From NCBI GenBank assembly GCA_902825945.1, contig CADECY010000009.1, positions 87,490-151,489 on the forward strand: a stretch of DNA of 64,000 nucleotides. Direction: 5' to 3'. Positions 48,529 through 57,813 of this stretch are shown here, piece after piece. This stretch comes from an uncultured Acidobacteriota bacterium. Its GTDB lineage: Bacteria; Acidobacteriota; Terriglobia; Bryobacterales; Bryobacteraceae. A program made the translations under genes and the position numbers. Numbering within the stretch: the first letter of the stretch is position 1; each line of letters starts with the position of its first letter. Below the pieces are notes generated by a model, which saw nothing but the letters and a program-made list of their open reading frames with translations, was not told the DNA's origin and searched no databases.

Positions 48529-50081
48529 CGCAGCTTGCCTCCTGGGCGCAACGAATAGTATCGCCCCGGGGAGACGCGCTCGAACCGGTCCGTCCGGTTA
48601 TGCGGCGCGGGCCACTTTACGTCGATCCAATCCGCACGATCCGCCTCGCCCAGTCCGAGTAGCACGCGCGGATCGTGAGCGGACAGATAACTGCCCCCCG
48701 CGTTGATGAGGCGCCCACGCCGGACGCCGCGCGCGGACCACGTGACCCGAACCCCCGCCGGCGATACGCCCAGATCCAACCCGATCCAGCGATTCACATT
48801 GCGTCGCCGGTTGCGCAGGATCAACGGCACTTCTCCGTTGTTGGCGATCACCACGTCCGGGCGGCCGTCGTTATCGAGGTCGCCCACCGCGAGCCCGCGC
48901 GCGGGGTAGTTTCCCGCGAATCCATCCACCAGCGCGAATTTTCCAGCGCGGTTTTCGAACAACAGAATCGGCTCTTTGTGTTTGAGAGTTCCGTTGATCG
49001 CTTCGATGCGATCGTCGGGGTGCCCGTTCACGACGATCAGATCCTGATCGCCGTCGAGGTCGAAATCGAAGAAGCGCAAGCCCCAGCCCGAGTACATCTG
49101 CGTCGCCATGCCGATACCCGTTGGGCCCGCGTCATCGCTGAAATCGAGCTTGCCTCGATTGCGATAAATCGAGAACCGCTCGCGGTTGAAGTTGGCGACG
49201 AACAGATCCTCGAGTCCGTCGCCGTCGTAATCCGCCGCATCGGCGCCCATGCCGGATCGCGGATTTCCATCGGCGCTGTAGGCGATTCCGGCTTCCAGCC
49301 CCATCTCGGCGAACCGGCCGTTGCCGCGGTTGACGAACAGGAAATTTGCCACTGAATCGTTGGCGACGAACAGATCCAGGCGTCCGTCGTTGTCGGCATC
49401 GGTTGCCACCGCGCCGAACGCCTTGCCCGGATGCGCGCCGATCCCTGATTCGCGGCTCACGTCTTCGAACACACCCTTGCCCACGTTGCGGTAGAGCTTG
49501 CTCGGCCAAGGATCGTAGGAGAGCGGATGGCAGTAGTGCATGCCGTCCCCGTACGGACAGCGCGGCTCCTTCGACGGATCGTAGCGGACGAAGTGTCCGG
49601 CGTACAGATCCTCGTCGCCGTCGTTGTCGTAATCGAAGAAGACGGCGGCGGTGTAGAGGCCGGGTGCATCGAGCCCGGCGCGTACCGAGATATCGGAGAA
49701 CGTCCCGTCGCCGTTATTGCGATAGAGGATGTTCTTCCCGTAGCTGGTGACGAACAGATCGGGAAGCCCATCGCCATCGGGATCGCCTGTGGTGACGCCG
49801 ATCGAAAATCCGCCGGCCGCGACCCCGGCCTTTCGGGTCACATCGGTGAAACCGCGGCCGCGCTCGTTGCGATAGAGCACGTTCGGGCCGCCGGAATTCG
49901 TGAAGTAGACGTCCTGCCAGCCGTCCCCGTCGTAGTCGAGCAACGCGACTCCCGGCCCCATCGATTCTGGCAGCCGGCGTTCAGGCGAGATCGCGTTGTC
50001 ATGGCGAAACGCGACCTCAGCGAATCTCTCGAACACGGGGCCCCCAGCGGCGGCGAATGCCAGCACCAGGAGCCCGCGCAT
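48525..50081 (-). CDS. CRTAC1-family secreted protein, FG-GAP/VCBS repeats plus ASPIC/UnbV domain
   Basis: A 518-residue exported protein. The signal peptide is MRGLLVLAFAAAGGP. Seven repeats carry Asp-rich calcium-type loops: DYDGDGWQDVYFTN, DPDGDGLPDLFVTS, DYDNDGDEDLYAGH, DADNDGRLDLFVAN, DYDGDGLEDLFVAN, DFDLDGDQDLIVVN and DLDNDGRPDVVIAN, which predict a propeller. An ASPIC/UnbV-like C-terminus follows (RLINAGGSYLSAHDPRVLLG). It starts two bases after the Oar-like receptor gene stops. It is a paralogue of the protein at 1.3-3.0 kb. Confidence 0.88.
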   Translation of the reverse strand: MRGLLVLAFAAAGGPVFERFAEVAFRHDNAISPERRLPESMGPGVALLDYDGDGWQDVYFTNSGGPNVLYRNERGRGFTDVTRKAGVAAGGFSIGVTTGDPDGDGLPDLFVTSYGKNILYRNNGDGTFSDISVRAGLDAPGLYTAAVFFDYDNDGDEDLYAGHFVRYDPSKEPRCPYGDGMHYCHPLSYDPWPSKLYRNVGKGVFEDVSRESGIGAHPGKAFGAVATDADNDGRLDLFVANDSVANFLFVNRGNGRFAEMGLEAGIAYSADGNPRSGMGADAADYDGDGLEDLFVANFNRERFSIYRNRGKLDFSDDAGPTGIGMATQMYSGWGLRFFDFDLDGDQDLIVVNGHPDDRIEAINGTLKHKEPILLFENRAGKFALVDGFAGNYPARGLAVGDLDNDGRPDVVIANNGEVPLILRNRRRNVNRWIGLDLGVSPAGVRVTWSARGVRRGRLINAGGSYLSAHDPRVLLGLGEADRADWIDVKWPAPHNRTDRFERVSPGRYYSLRPGGKLR

Positions 50082-50083
50082 CG

Positions 50084-53000
50084 CTAGAACTGCAGCCGCG
50101 CCACGAACTGGCCGCTGCGCGGCGGAAGGAACGTGCTGGCCGTGTTGACACGTCCGAAGCCCGAGATCACCTGGCCGGCGGGCGAGACGGTCTGCGTGGC
50201 TTGGAAATTACCGGAATCGGGATTGTTCAGATAGACGCGATTGAAGACGTTGAACAGTTCCGCGCGAATCGAGAATGCGGCTTTCTCGCGGATTCGGAAG
50301 ATGCGGCCGAGGCTCAACTGCTCATCGGGCCGGCGCGCGGTACGGTAATCGTTGTAATAGGCTGCCGCGGTTCCCCAGGTGCCTTGCGCGGGGTCTGACC
50401 ACGCGGCCGGATTCAGCACGAATTCCTTGTTCGAATCGAAGCAGTGACAGTTCAGATCCTTCAGGAACAGCGGCTGACCCTGCACTCGATTCACGTTGGT
50501 TCCCCGGAACAGCAGCGCGGCGAGTCCATTGTTCGAAGTGGGTACGCGAATCGGATAGCCGCTCGCATATCGCAGAATTCCACCAATAGTCCAGTCGCTC
50601 AGCAGCGCGCGGGTCATCTTCGAGGTGCCCATCCGGGGAACGGTGTAGTTGAAGCCGGTGACGAAGACGTGCGGCTGATCGTTGACCGAGAATGCCTTCT
50701 GATTGCGGCGATTGTAGACGTCGTTGATCGGTACCACGGCGCCGCCTTGATCCTCCACCGTCGTCAGCGTCTTCGACCACGTGTAGGCCATCGTGAAATC
50801 GAGCCCATGCGAGAAGCGCTTGGTCGCCTTGGTCTGCAGCGAATCATACCAGTTGTTGCCGAGCGGAGCCCACAGCGAGCCGAGGTTTCCGAACTGCGGA
50901 TAGGGACGCAGAGACTGCGCCAGGGTCGCGGTGTTCGGGAAAGCCGCGTAAGGCTTGGCGAATCCGCGCGCCACGACGTTGGGCGCGGTGATCGCCGACG
51001 TGAGCAGCGTGCGGTCCGCCGCGTTGTTGACATCGAGTCCAAAGCCACGGATACGGTCGATGGTGAGTCCGTTGAACTCGTTCAACCCGTCGGCGCGGAA
51101 CCAGGCACCACGGTTGCCGACATAAGAAGCTTCCACCACGAGATCCTTTGTGACCTCATGCTGGAATCCGATATTCCAGTTGAAGATTCGCGACGGCCGG
51201 CCGGCGTTGCGATCGACCCACGCCGGCGGTGAGTTCACTTGGCCCGCCTGCGGGCGGATTCCCGGATCGTAACTCGCGGTGAGGAGATCCGCCGCGTTGT
51301 AGCGCAGGCCGTCTCGCAGGAACAGCGCTGCTTCGCCGAACGTAGGATTGCTGAAGCCGAGAGAGTTGAACCCCATGCCGAGCGAATTGCCGCCGCCGAT
51401 ATAGCTGAACGGGCTCACCTGTCCGTAGGCCACCGCGAATCCCGAACGGATCACGGTTTTCGGCCCCCACTGATAGGCGACACCGATACGCGGACCGAAC
51501 GCCCACGGGTAGGTCTTCGAGAGTTCACAGTCGCAGCGGCCCGTGCCCTGTCCGGCGTAGCGCGTTCCGCCCAGCAACCCGCCAGCCGACGGGTTCCGGA
51601 CTTCCGGCGAGAAGAACGCGGTGCGATCGTGCAGTTCGTACGGCGCGGGCTGATAGTCGTAGCGGACTCCGTAGTCGAGTGTCAGCTTGCGGGTCAACTT
51701 CCAGGTGTCCTGCGCGAATGCCGACCAGGCCTTGCGCCGATACTGCGGGTCCTGCGGGTTCGCCACGCTCGCGCTTGCGGTAGAACCGAGCAGGAAGCTG
51801 GCATAAGGGAATCCGACTCCGCCACCGGGAAGCGCGACCCCTTGCAGCGCTGGCAAGCCCGTCTGCGTCGACGCGAAGTTGTAGGTGCCCGCCACGCCGG
51901 CCGTGCCCTTGTTGGTGAAGTTTTCGAACTTCCATTCGCCGCCGAACTTGTACGAGTGGTTGCCGCGAATCACGCTGACATTGCCCGTCGCGAGCGGCTT
52001 GTCCTGCAGGTAGCGCGTGCGATTGGTTGGGCCGAAGTCGAAACCCATGCCTCCCTGCGCGCTGCTGAGCCCGGTGAACCGCGGGAAACCGATTCCGAAG
52101 CCGCCCTTCAATCCAAGCGCGCTCACCGGATCGAACTCGAGGATCGACGGTGGCGAACTGTCGGGATTGTTGTAGCGTTGATAGCCTGCCCCTACGTGCA
52201 GCAGCACCGTCGGTGCGATCGTGTGGTCATAGTTGATGCGCACGGTCTGTGAACGGATGAACTGATCGCGGCGTGCCGAAATCGGATCGGGCAGGCCGTC
52301 CTGGCCATTGTCCTTGTCCGTGCGCATGCGCGACCAATAGACCGACATCTTGCCCTTGTCCGAGATGTTGTGATCAATCTTGACCGACGGAATGTCCTGG
52401 ATCTTGCGATACGGGGAGCGGCGTTCGAAATTGTTGATGAGCCCGCTATTTCCAGGAGTGGGAATCAGATCCTGAATCTTCAGCGCCACCGGATCCAGGA
52501 GACTTCTGGGAATGACATTGCCGGGGAAAACATCCCGGTAGACGCGGCCGTCGGGAGCGGTGCGATTGGTGCGCGGATCGTAGACTGTATTCTCGAGAAT
52601 CGGGCGCCCGAGTCCGTCGGTGCCGAGATTGCGGCCCGTGAGCGCCGCGCTGAAGTCGCCGTTGCGATAGGCGGACGTGGGAACCGTGCCGAAGCCGAGG
52701 AAGTTCACCGACTCGTCGCGGAACATCTCGAAGTTGGCGAAGAAGAACGTGCGGTTGCGGCCATTGTAAAGCTTGGGAATCGCCACCGGACCACCGAGAG
52801 ATCCGCCGAGATCGTGGCGGCGGATCTGCGGCCGTACATGTCCGCCCGTGCCGTTGTTGGTGAACGGCCGCCCGGCGTAGAGCTTCTCGTGCGCGAAGTA
52901 GTCGTAGAGTGCGCCGTGGAGCTGATTGGTGCCAGAGCGTGCGGTGAAATTGAAGAGCCCGCCGCCAGCTTGTCCAAACTCGGCGGAGTAGTTTGATGTC

Positions 53001-53650
53001 TGCAGCGTGAACTCTTCGAGTGCCTCGACGGATGGCTGCGATTCATCGGAGACGCGTGGATCGAGTCCGCTCGAGGAATCTTGTCCTTCGAAGATGATCT
53101 TGAAGGTGCCCGTAGGCGCACCGTTCACCTTGATCGTGTTCCATCCGGCGATGCTCGCGCCCGGCGACAGTTGCACGAAGCTGAGCGGATTGCGCACCGC
53201 GCCCGCGCCGATCGCGAAGTTGAGGGGAAGCTGATTGAGCTGGTCCCGGCCCACCGTTGTGCTTTGCGCGGCGCTCTCGGTCTTGAGCAGCGGCGCGTCG
53301 CCCGTGACGGTAACCGATTCACTCGTCGATCCGACCTGCATCGTCACGTCGATGCGGGCGGTTTGCGCGACTTGCACGCGGATGCCCTTCTGCTCGTGCT
53401 TGCGAAATCCGGTGAACTCGACCGTGAGGTCATAGAGTCCGGCGGGAAGTGATGGAATCGTGTAGCCGCCCGTGACAGTCGATTGCGTCCGGAACTCGCC
53501 CGCGGTTGCGGGATTGATCGCTATGACGACAGCGCCGGGAACAACGGCTCCACCGGGATCACTGATCGTGCCGGTCAAGGTGCCGCGATCGCTTTGCGAA
53601 AAGGCCAGCGAGGCCGACAGAGCCACTGACAGAGTGATATTTCGAGACAT
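50084..53650 (-). CDS. Oar-like TonB-dependent outer-membrane receptor
   Basis: A 1188-residue outer-membrane protein with a signal peptide (ITLSVALSASLAFSQSDR) and a carboxypeptidase-regulatory-like domain (about 20-105; GTISDPGGAVVPGAVVIAIN, PAGLYDLTVEFTGFRKHE). A plug region with SVTVTGDAPLL follows, then a beta-barrel ending with phenylalanine (RSGQFVARLQF). It differs in length and sequence from the receptor at 4.7-8.1 kb, so it is a paralogue, not a recent copy. It begins 15 bases after the MFS transporter gene and leads directly into the CRTAC1, TPR and cytochrome genes. The ligand is unknown. Confidence 0.9.
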   Translation of the reverse strand: MSRNITLSVALSASLAFSQSDRGTLTGTISDPGGAVVPGAVVIAINPATAGEFRTQSTVTGGYTIPSLPAGLYDLTVEFTGFRKHEQKGIRVQVAQTARIDVTMQVGSTSESVTVTGDAPLLKTESAAQSTTVGRDQLNQLPLNFAIGAGAVRNPLSFVQLSPGASIAGWNTIKVNGAPTGTFKIIFEGQDSSSGLDPRVSDESQPSVEALEEFTLQTSNYSAEFGQAGGGLFNFTARSGTNQLHGALYDYFAHEKLYAGRPFTNNGTGGHVRPQIRRHDLGGSLGGPVAIPKLYNGRNRTFFFANFEMFRDESVNFLGFGTVPTSAYRNGDFSAALTGRNLGTDGLGRPILENTVYDPRTNRTAPDGRVYRDVFPGNVIPRSLLDPVALKIQDLIPTPGNSGLINNFERRSPYRKIQDIPSVKIDHNISDKGKMSVYWSRMRTDKDNGQDGLPDPISARRDQFIRSQTVRINYDHTIAPTVLLHVGAGYQRYNNPDSSPPSILEFDPVSALGLKGGFGIGFPRFTGLSSAQGGMGFDFGPTNRTRYLQDKPLATGNVSVIRGNHSYKFGGEWKFENFTNKGTAGVAGTYNFASTQTGLPALQGVALPGGGVGFPYASFLLGSTASASVANPQDPQYRRKAWSAFAQDTWKLTRKLTLDYGVRYDYQPAPYELHDRTAFFSPEVRNPSAGGLLGGTRYAGQGTGRCDCELSKTYPWAFGPRIGVAYQWGPKTVIRSGFAVAYGQVSPFSYIGGGNSLGMGFNSLGFSNPTFGEAALFLRDGLRYNAADLLTASYDPGIRPQAGQVNSPPAWVDRNAGRPSRIFNWNIGFQHEVTKDLVVEASYVGNRGAWFRADGLNEFNGLTIDRIRGFGLDVNNAADRTLLTSAITAPNVVARGFAKPYAAFPNTATLAQSLRPYPQFGNLGSLWAPLGNNWYDSLQTKATKRFSHGLDFTMAYTWSKTLTTVEDQGGAVVPINDVYNRRNQKAFSVNDQPHVFVTGFNYTVPRMGTSKMTRALLSDWTIGGILRYASGYPIRVPTSNNGLAALLFRGTNVNRVQGQPLFLKDLNCHCFDSNKEFVLNPAAWSDPAQGTWGTAAAYYNDYRTARRPDEQLSLGRIFRIREKAAFSIRAELFNVFNRVYLNNPDSGNFQATQTVSPAGQVISGFGRVNTASTFLPPRSGQFVARLQF

Positions 53651-53665
53651 GATACCCCTTAGGAG

Positions 53666-54889
53666 TCAGGCTAACACACTGCCCTCGGAAGGCTCTTCCG
53701 GCACCTCCACCAAGTAGCACGCGACCGCTCCGAGCAGCACGACGGCACAGGCAAAGTACAATCCCCACGACCAGCCCGCATACGACGCGATCAGCGGTGT
53801 CAGCATGGGTGCGATGAATCCCGTGATGTTAGCGCCAGTGTTGAGGATGCTGCCCGCGGCACCAGCCTGCGCACCGCCGATCCGGATCGCCATCGCCCAG
53901 AACGGGCCTTCGCAGACCGAGGCGCAGCCCATCGAGAAGGCCATCAGAATCGCGGTAGTCCAGTTGCCGGTGGCGCGGGTTCCGGCGAGCAACAGAATCG
54001 CGCTGAGCGTGAGTCCCACGATCGGAACCAGGCGGCGGCCAAAGCGGTCGGACAGCAGGCCGCCGAGCGGAATCATGAGTCCGTTGACGACGAAGACGAG
54101 CGTGGCGAAACCCGCGCTCTGCTCGGCACCCATGTGCCGCACTTCGCCGAAATAGTAGAAGATCCAGTAGTAGAAAAGGTAGGAAAAATAACCGAGCGCC
54201 GAGTATGACGCGGTGATCAACAGGAGGTTCCGGTTGGCGAGCAGGTCTCGCCACGAGACGCGTGGGCTAGTGGAGTCCTCGGGCCGGGGCGCGGATTCGC
54301 GTGCCGAGAACAGCAGCCATGCGAGCGCGAGCGCCGCCGTGGCCGCGCCCGCGATGACGAACGACATCCGCCATCCGGCGCGGGTCATCAGGTACTGAAA
54401 CAGCAGGGGTGCGATCGCGCCGCCGAGCGACGAGGCTCCGATGATGATCCCTTGCACGCGGCCCAAATGCGCGGACGAAATCAACTGTGCGTTCATGCGT
54501 CCGCACGCCGGATAGAGCGGAGACGAGAACAGACCCATCAGAAACCGGACCACGAGCATCGCCGGAAGCACGCCAAGCAACGAACCGAGTCCAGGCGTGG
54601 CGCCCCCCGCGGTGAGCGCGGTGAAGAGCGCGGTTCCAAAGCCCACCAGCAGGATCGCGTTTCGCGGACCGATACGATCGGCCAGGTATCCGCCCGGAAT
54701 CATGAACCCGGCATACGCCAGCAAGAAGGCCGAGTAGACGGTGCCGATCTGCGTGGGCGCGAGCCCGTACTCCCTCATGATTTCGGGGCCCGCGATCGAC
54801 ATGATGTTCCGATCGAAGTAGTTCATCAGGCTGAACAGGGTCATCAGCAGGACCGTGATCCAGCGGGCGCTCGCGTTCGGGGTGGTCAT
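53666..54889 (-). CDS. MFS transporter, sugar-acid symporter type
   Basis: A 12-helix major facilitator of about 407 residues. The chosen ATG (MTTPNASARWITVLLM) gives a normal cytoplasmic N-terminus; the open frame extends further but would start inside the divergent promoter region. Motifs are LMNYFDRNIMSIAGPEIMRE, GGYLADRIGPRNAILLVGFG, RFLMGLFSSPLYPACGRMNA, and in the second half LSDRFGRRLVPIVGLTLSAI. This layout matches importers of hexuronates and related acids. The divergent neighbour is an enolase-superfamily dehydratase, a typical pairing for sugar-acid use, and the Oar-like receptor follows on the same strand. Confidence 0.87.
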   Translation of the reverse strand: MTTPNASARWITVLLMTLFSLMNYFDRNIMSIAGPEIMREYGLAPTQIGTVYSAFLLAYAGFMIPGGYLADRIGPRNAILLVGFGTALFTALTAGGATPGLGSLLGVLPAMLVVRFLMGLFSSPLYPACGRMNAQLISSAHLGRVQGIIIGASSLGGAIAPLLFQYLMTRAGWRMSFVIAGAATAALALAWLLFSARESAPRPEDSTSPRVSWRDLLANRNLLLITASYSALGYFSYLFYYWIFYYFGEVRHMGAEQSAGFATLVFVVNGLMIPLGGLLSDRFGRRLVPIVGLTLSAILLLAGTRATGNWTTAILMAFSMGCASVCEGPFWAMAIRIGGAQAGAAGSILNTGANITGFIAPMLTPLIASYAGWSWGLYFACAVVLLGAVACYLVEVPEEPSEGSVLA

Positions 54890-54899
54890 GATAAAGTGA

Positions 54900-54919
54900 C
54901 GGGTTCTTGATCGTACCCG
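54900..54919. promoter_or_regulatory. Short dyad in the divergent MFS/dehydratase region
   Basis: CGGGT and ACCCG are separated by ten bases in the 40-base space between the two divergent starts. It could bind a dimeric regulator such as a GntR- or LacI-type protein, but the arms are short. Confidence 0.3.
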
Positions 54920-54929
54920 ATTCCCACGC

Positions 54930-56093
54930 ATGAAAATCACGAAACTCGAATTCATCCCGGCGAGCATCGCTTATACGCATCGCGAGGTCAGCTCGCTCGT
55001 CAATCGCGACGGCGTCACCGATGTCGTCGTCAAGGCGCACACCGATGAGGGCTTCATCGGCTGGGGCGAGTCGTGCAGCGGAGCCAATCTCGGCTCGGTG
55101 CTCGAAGCGTTGAAGGGAATGGAGCCGTTCGTGATCGGGCGGAGCCCGTGGGAAAGCGAGGCGATCCGCGCGGAGCTGTGGCATCGCGGTATCTGGTCAT
55201 GGCGCCAGCACACGGCCTGTTTCGCGTATCCAGGCATCGACATGGCGCTTTGGGACATCTGCGGCAAGGCGTGCGGACAGCCGCTCTACAATCTGTTCGG
55301 CGGCAGGGTGCGCAATCGCGCGAACTACTTCTACTACCTCTCGCAAGGCCCGCTCGCCCAGATCGAAGCACAGTGCCGCGACGGGGTGTCGAAGGGTTTC
55401 ACCGTCTTCTATCTCAAGACCGGCATCGAGATCGAGGCCGAACTCGAAATGGTGCGCGTGATTCGCGACACGATCGGGCCAGCGCGCAAGATCCGGCTCG
55501 ACGCCAACGGCGCCTGGACCGTCAACGAAGCCATTCGCAACCTCGCGCGCCTCGACCGCTACGGCATCGACTTCATCGAACAGCCTGTCGTTCAGGATCC
55601 GCTGACGAACATGGCGGAGGTGCGCTCACGCCAGCCCGTCGCTCTCTCGGCAAACGAAGGGCTTTGGACCACCGCCGACGCCTATCGCCAAATTACCTCG
55701 CGCACCGCCGATGTCTATTGTTTCAGCCCGTACTTCGTGGGATCGCTTGCCCAGTTTCAGCGATTGTCGCGCGTGGCTGAACTCGAAGGACTGCGCGTAT
55801 GCCGCCACACCCACGGTGAATTTGGCATCGTCGCCACCGCCGCGCATCACATCCTGCTCACCCTGCCGAACGTCGTCGATGGCAATCAGCAGACCGCGCA
55901 CATGATGCAGGATGACATTTTGAAGGTGCCGGTGCCGATCGCTTCGGGTCCGGAATGGGGAGTGCCGGAAGGGCCGGGCCTCGGAATCGAGGTCGATGAG
56001 GAAAAGCTCGGGATCTACCACGAGCAGTTCCTGCGCATTGGGCAATTCGTGCCGTACGATCCGAGGTTGGTGGGGACGGAGATGTATCGCTGA
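54930..56093 (+). CDS. Enolase-superfamily sugar-acid dehydratase (mandelate racemase-like)
   Basis: A 387-residue cytoplasmic enzyme without a signal peptide, unlike the relative at 44.5 kb. The capping domain (KLEFIPASIAYTHREVSSLV) is followed by GIDMALWDICGKACGQPLYN, FYLKTGIEIEAE, KIRLDANGAWT with a metal aspartate, DFIEQPV with a second ligand, NEGLWTTADAYRQI and a C-terminal HTHGEFGIVATAAHH. Dehydration of galactonate, gluconate or similar acids is the likely activity, but the substrate is not settled. It is divergent from the MFS transporter. Confidence 0.85.
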   Translation: MKITKLEFIPASIAYTHREVSSLVNRDGVTDVVVKAHTDEGFIGWGESCSGANLGSVLEALKGMEPFVIGRSPWESEAIRAELWHRGIWSWRQHTACFAYPGIDMALWDICGKACGQPLYNLFGGRVRNRANYFYYLSQGPLAQIEAQCRDGVSKGFTVFYLKTGIEIEAELEMVRVIRDTIGPARKIRLDANGAWTVNEAIRNLARLDRYGIDFIEQPVVQDPLTNMAEVRSRQPVALSANEGLWTTADAYRQITSRTADVYCFSPYFVGSLAQFQRLSRVAELEGLRVCRHTHGEFGIVATAAHHILLTLPNVVDGNQQTAHMMQDDILKVPVPIASGPEWGVPEGPGLGIEVDEEKLGIYHEQFLRIGQFVPYDPRLVGTEMYR

Positions 56094-56099
56094 GGGAGA

Positions 56100-56341
56100 A
56101 TTGCGATTCCTGCGGCGGAGTCAGGGCTCGGCCAACAGCCCTCATGATGTGCTCCAACCCGACGTACTGATCGAGCCCGGACTTCATCGGTGAGGTGCCC
56201 CTCCCGGTTCCGCTCCAGCAATTCGGAAACCCGACTTTGGTCAACCGGTGATGGCCGGGAATCGATCACCTGACGGGGGGCACATCCATGTAGACAGGCT
56301 CGGTAGGCGGCATTTCTATTCCCGCCCTCAGGCAACCGCAA
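56100..56341 (-). pseudogene. Frameshifted remnant of a small antitoxin-like protein
   Basis: One frame reads PVDQSRVSELLERNREGHLT-DE, and a second frame then continues SGLDQYVGLEHIMRAVGRA. Together these recall small antitoxin-like proteins with an LxERNREG..T and Y..LEH(I/L)MR pattern. A frame change in the middle and the lack of a proper start leave it non-coding. The rest of the gap to 56461 holds nothing I recognise. Confidence 0.45.
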
Positions 56342-56461
56342 ACTGCGGGAACCCCAGCGTCATCGCACTGGCGCTTCCGCGGGACGACACGAGATATTCG
56401 CGAGCAACCAGCGCTTGGATTGCGTGGTTGCATCGTGTCCGTTATCGCTGTCGGCCTACGT

Positions 56462-57754
56462 TCATCCGATAGCGCGGTACACCTTCCGGATCGCCGCCAC
56501 AATGTCATCGGTATCTTTGCGCCCATACTTCGGGTCGATCGCCACGCCGCCGAAGCGGCCCAGGATGTCGATCGTTCGCGGACACGTCTCCGGCCCGTAT
56601 CGAATCGACTTCCCGCGTGGAGATTGAAAGCTCGGCCAGCCCGGATGGATCGTTTTCTTGGCCATCACGTAGGGAACCGTAGGCAGAATCGCGGAACCAC
56701 CGGGCTTGCCGGCTCCTACGTTTTCCGCCTTCATCGCGGCGACGAAGCGATCGCACCGCTCGCGCGTGCCGAAGTCGAGGAACACTCCCGCTCCGATCTC
56801 GCCCGCCGGATCGGGCAGCAGCCGGAACTTCGCGCCTTCCAGATCGCGAACGCCTTCGTGGACGCGGCGTGCGTTGCCGCGCACGGCATCCACGATCGTG
56901 TCGAGTTTGCGAATCTGCGCGAGCACGACGCCTCCGGTGAATTCACTCATGCGATAGTTCGCGCCCGGAATCCAGTCGAGGCTTGCCTTGCCGAGCAGAT
57001 CCTGGTGCGGCCCGCGCAACCCTCCGAGGTCATGGAATCTGGATGCGCGTTCGAACAGCACGGGATCGTTCGTGACCACGGCGCCGCCTTCGCCGGCGGT
57101 GATCGTCTTGTTGATCTGGAGACTGTAGATACCGATGTCGCCGAGGGACCCCACGGGGCGTCCCTTGTACGAGGCGCCGGCGCTTTGCGCGCAATCCTCG
57201 ATGACGCGGAGCCTGTGCTTTTTCGCGATCGCGAGAACGCGATCCATGTCGCACGGATTCCCTTGCAGGTGCACCGCCATGATCGCCTTCGTTCGCGGCG
57301 TGATCAGCGCTTCGATCGCACCAGGATCGATATTGAACGATGTGTCGATCTCGGCGAACACGGGCAGGGCACCCGCGAGCACGACGGCGCTGTAGCAGGA
57401 GTGCCATGTCCAGGCGGGAAGGATCACTTCGTCTCCGGGACCGATCTCGAGCGCCGCCACGGCCACCTGCAAGGCAGCGGTACCCGATGTGACGCCAAGC
57501 GCGAATCTCGACTGCATCCGTTTGGCGAACTCTTTCTCGAATTGCAGCACTTTACCCGGCTTGCCCGGCCCGTACCACCGGAACGGCGACCGGGATTCGA
57601 GGACATCGAGCAACTCCGCCCGCTCCTTGTCGTCATAGAACTGCGTGCCCCAGAATCCAGCGCGCAAAGGCGTGGAACGTACGGGAACGGTCTCACTCGC
57701 CGAAGCCGCCACCGAAGCCGCTGCCGCCGCGGTTACGAACTTGCGCCGTTTCAT
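56462..57754 (-). CDS. Tat-exported DegT/DnrJ/EryC1/StrS-family aminotransferase
   Basis: A 430-residue PLP enzyme of the sugar aminotransferase family. The family core is clear: VTSGTAALQVAVAALEIGPG, GDEVILPAWTW, DCAQSAGASYKGRPVGSLGD, and the PLP-lysine segment YSLQINKTITAGEGGAVVTN. The oddity is the N-terminus, MKRRKFVTAAAAASVAASAS, which looks like a twin-arginine signal. A folded PLP enzyme could use Tat export, but deoxysugar aminotransferases are normally cytoplasmic. It has a very strong ribosome-binding site and lies 59 bases after the Gfo/Idh/MocA gene on the same strand. Confidence 0.85.
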   Translation of the reverse strand: MKRRKFVTAAAAASVAASASETVPVRSTPLRAGFWGTQFYDDKERAELLDVLESRSPFRWYGPGKPGKVLQFEKEFAKRMQSRFALGVTSGTAALQVAVAALEIGPGDEVILPAWTWHSCYSAVVLAGALPVFAEIDTSFNIDPGAIEALITPRTKAIMAVHLQGNPCDMDRVLAIAKKHRLRVIEDCAQSAGASYKGRPVGSLGDIGIYSLQINKTITAGEGGAVVTNDPVLFERASRFHDLGGLRGPHQDLLGKASLDWIPGANYRMSEFTGGVVLAQIRKLDTIVDAVRGNARRVHEGVRDLEGAKFRLLPDPAGEIGAGVFLDFGTRERCDRFVAAMKAENVGAGKPGGSAILPTVPYVMAKKTIHPGWPSFQSPRGKSIRYGPETCPRTIDILGRFGGVAIDPKYGRKDTDDIVAAIRKVYRAIG

Positions 57755-57760
57755 GCATTC

Positions 57761-57768
57761 ACCTCCTT
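57761..57768 (-). promoter_or_regulatory. Strong Shine-Dalgarno of the DegT-family gene
   Basis: The minus strand reads AAGGAGGT six bases before the ATG, full complementarity to the 16S tail. It makes the annotated start, and therefore the signal-like N-terminus, secure. Confidence 0.75.
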
Positions 57769-57813
57769 GTCATAGTGTAATGATCGAATCGAGCGTTGAC
57801 GGCGCGCGGCCCT

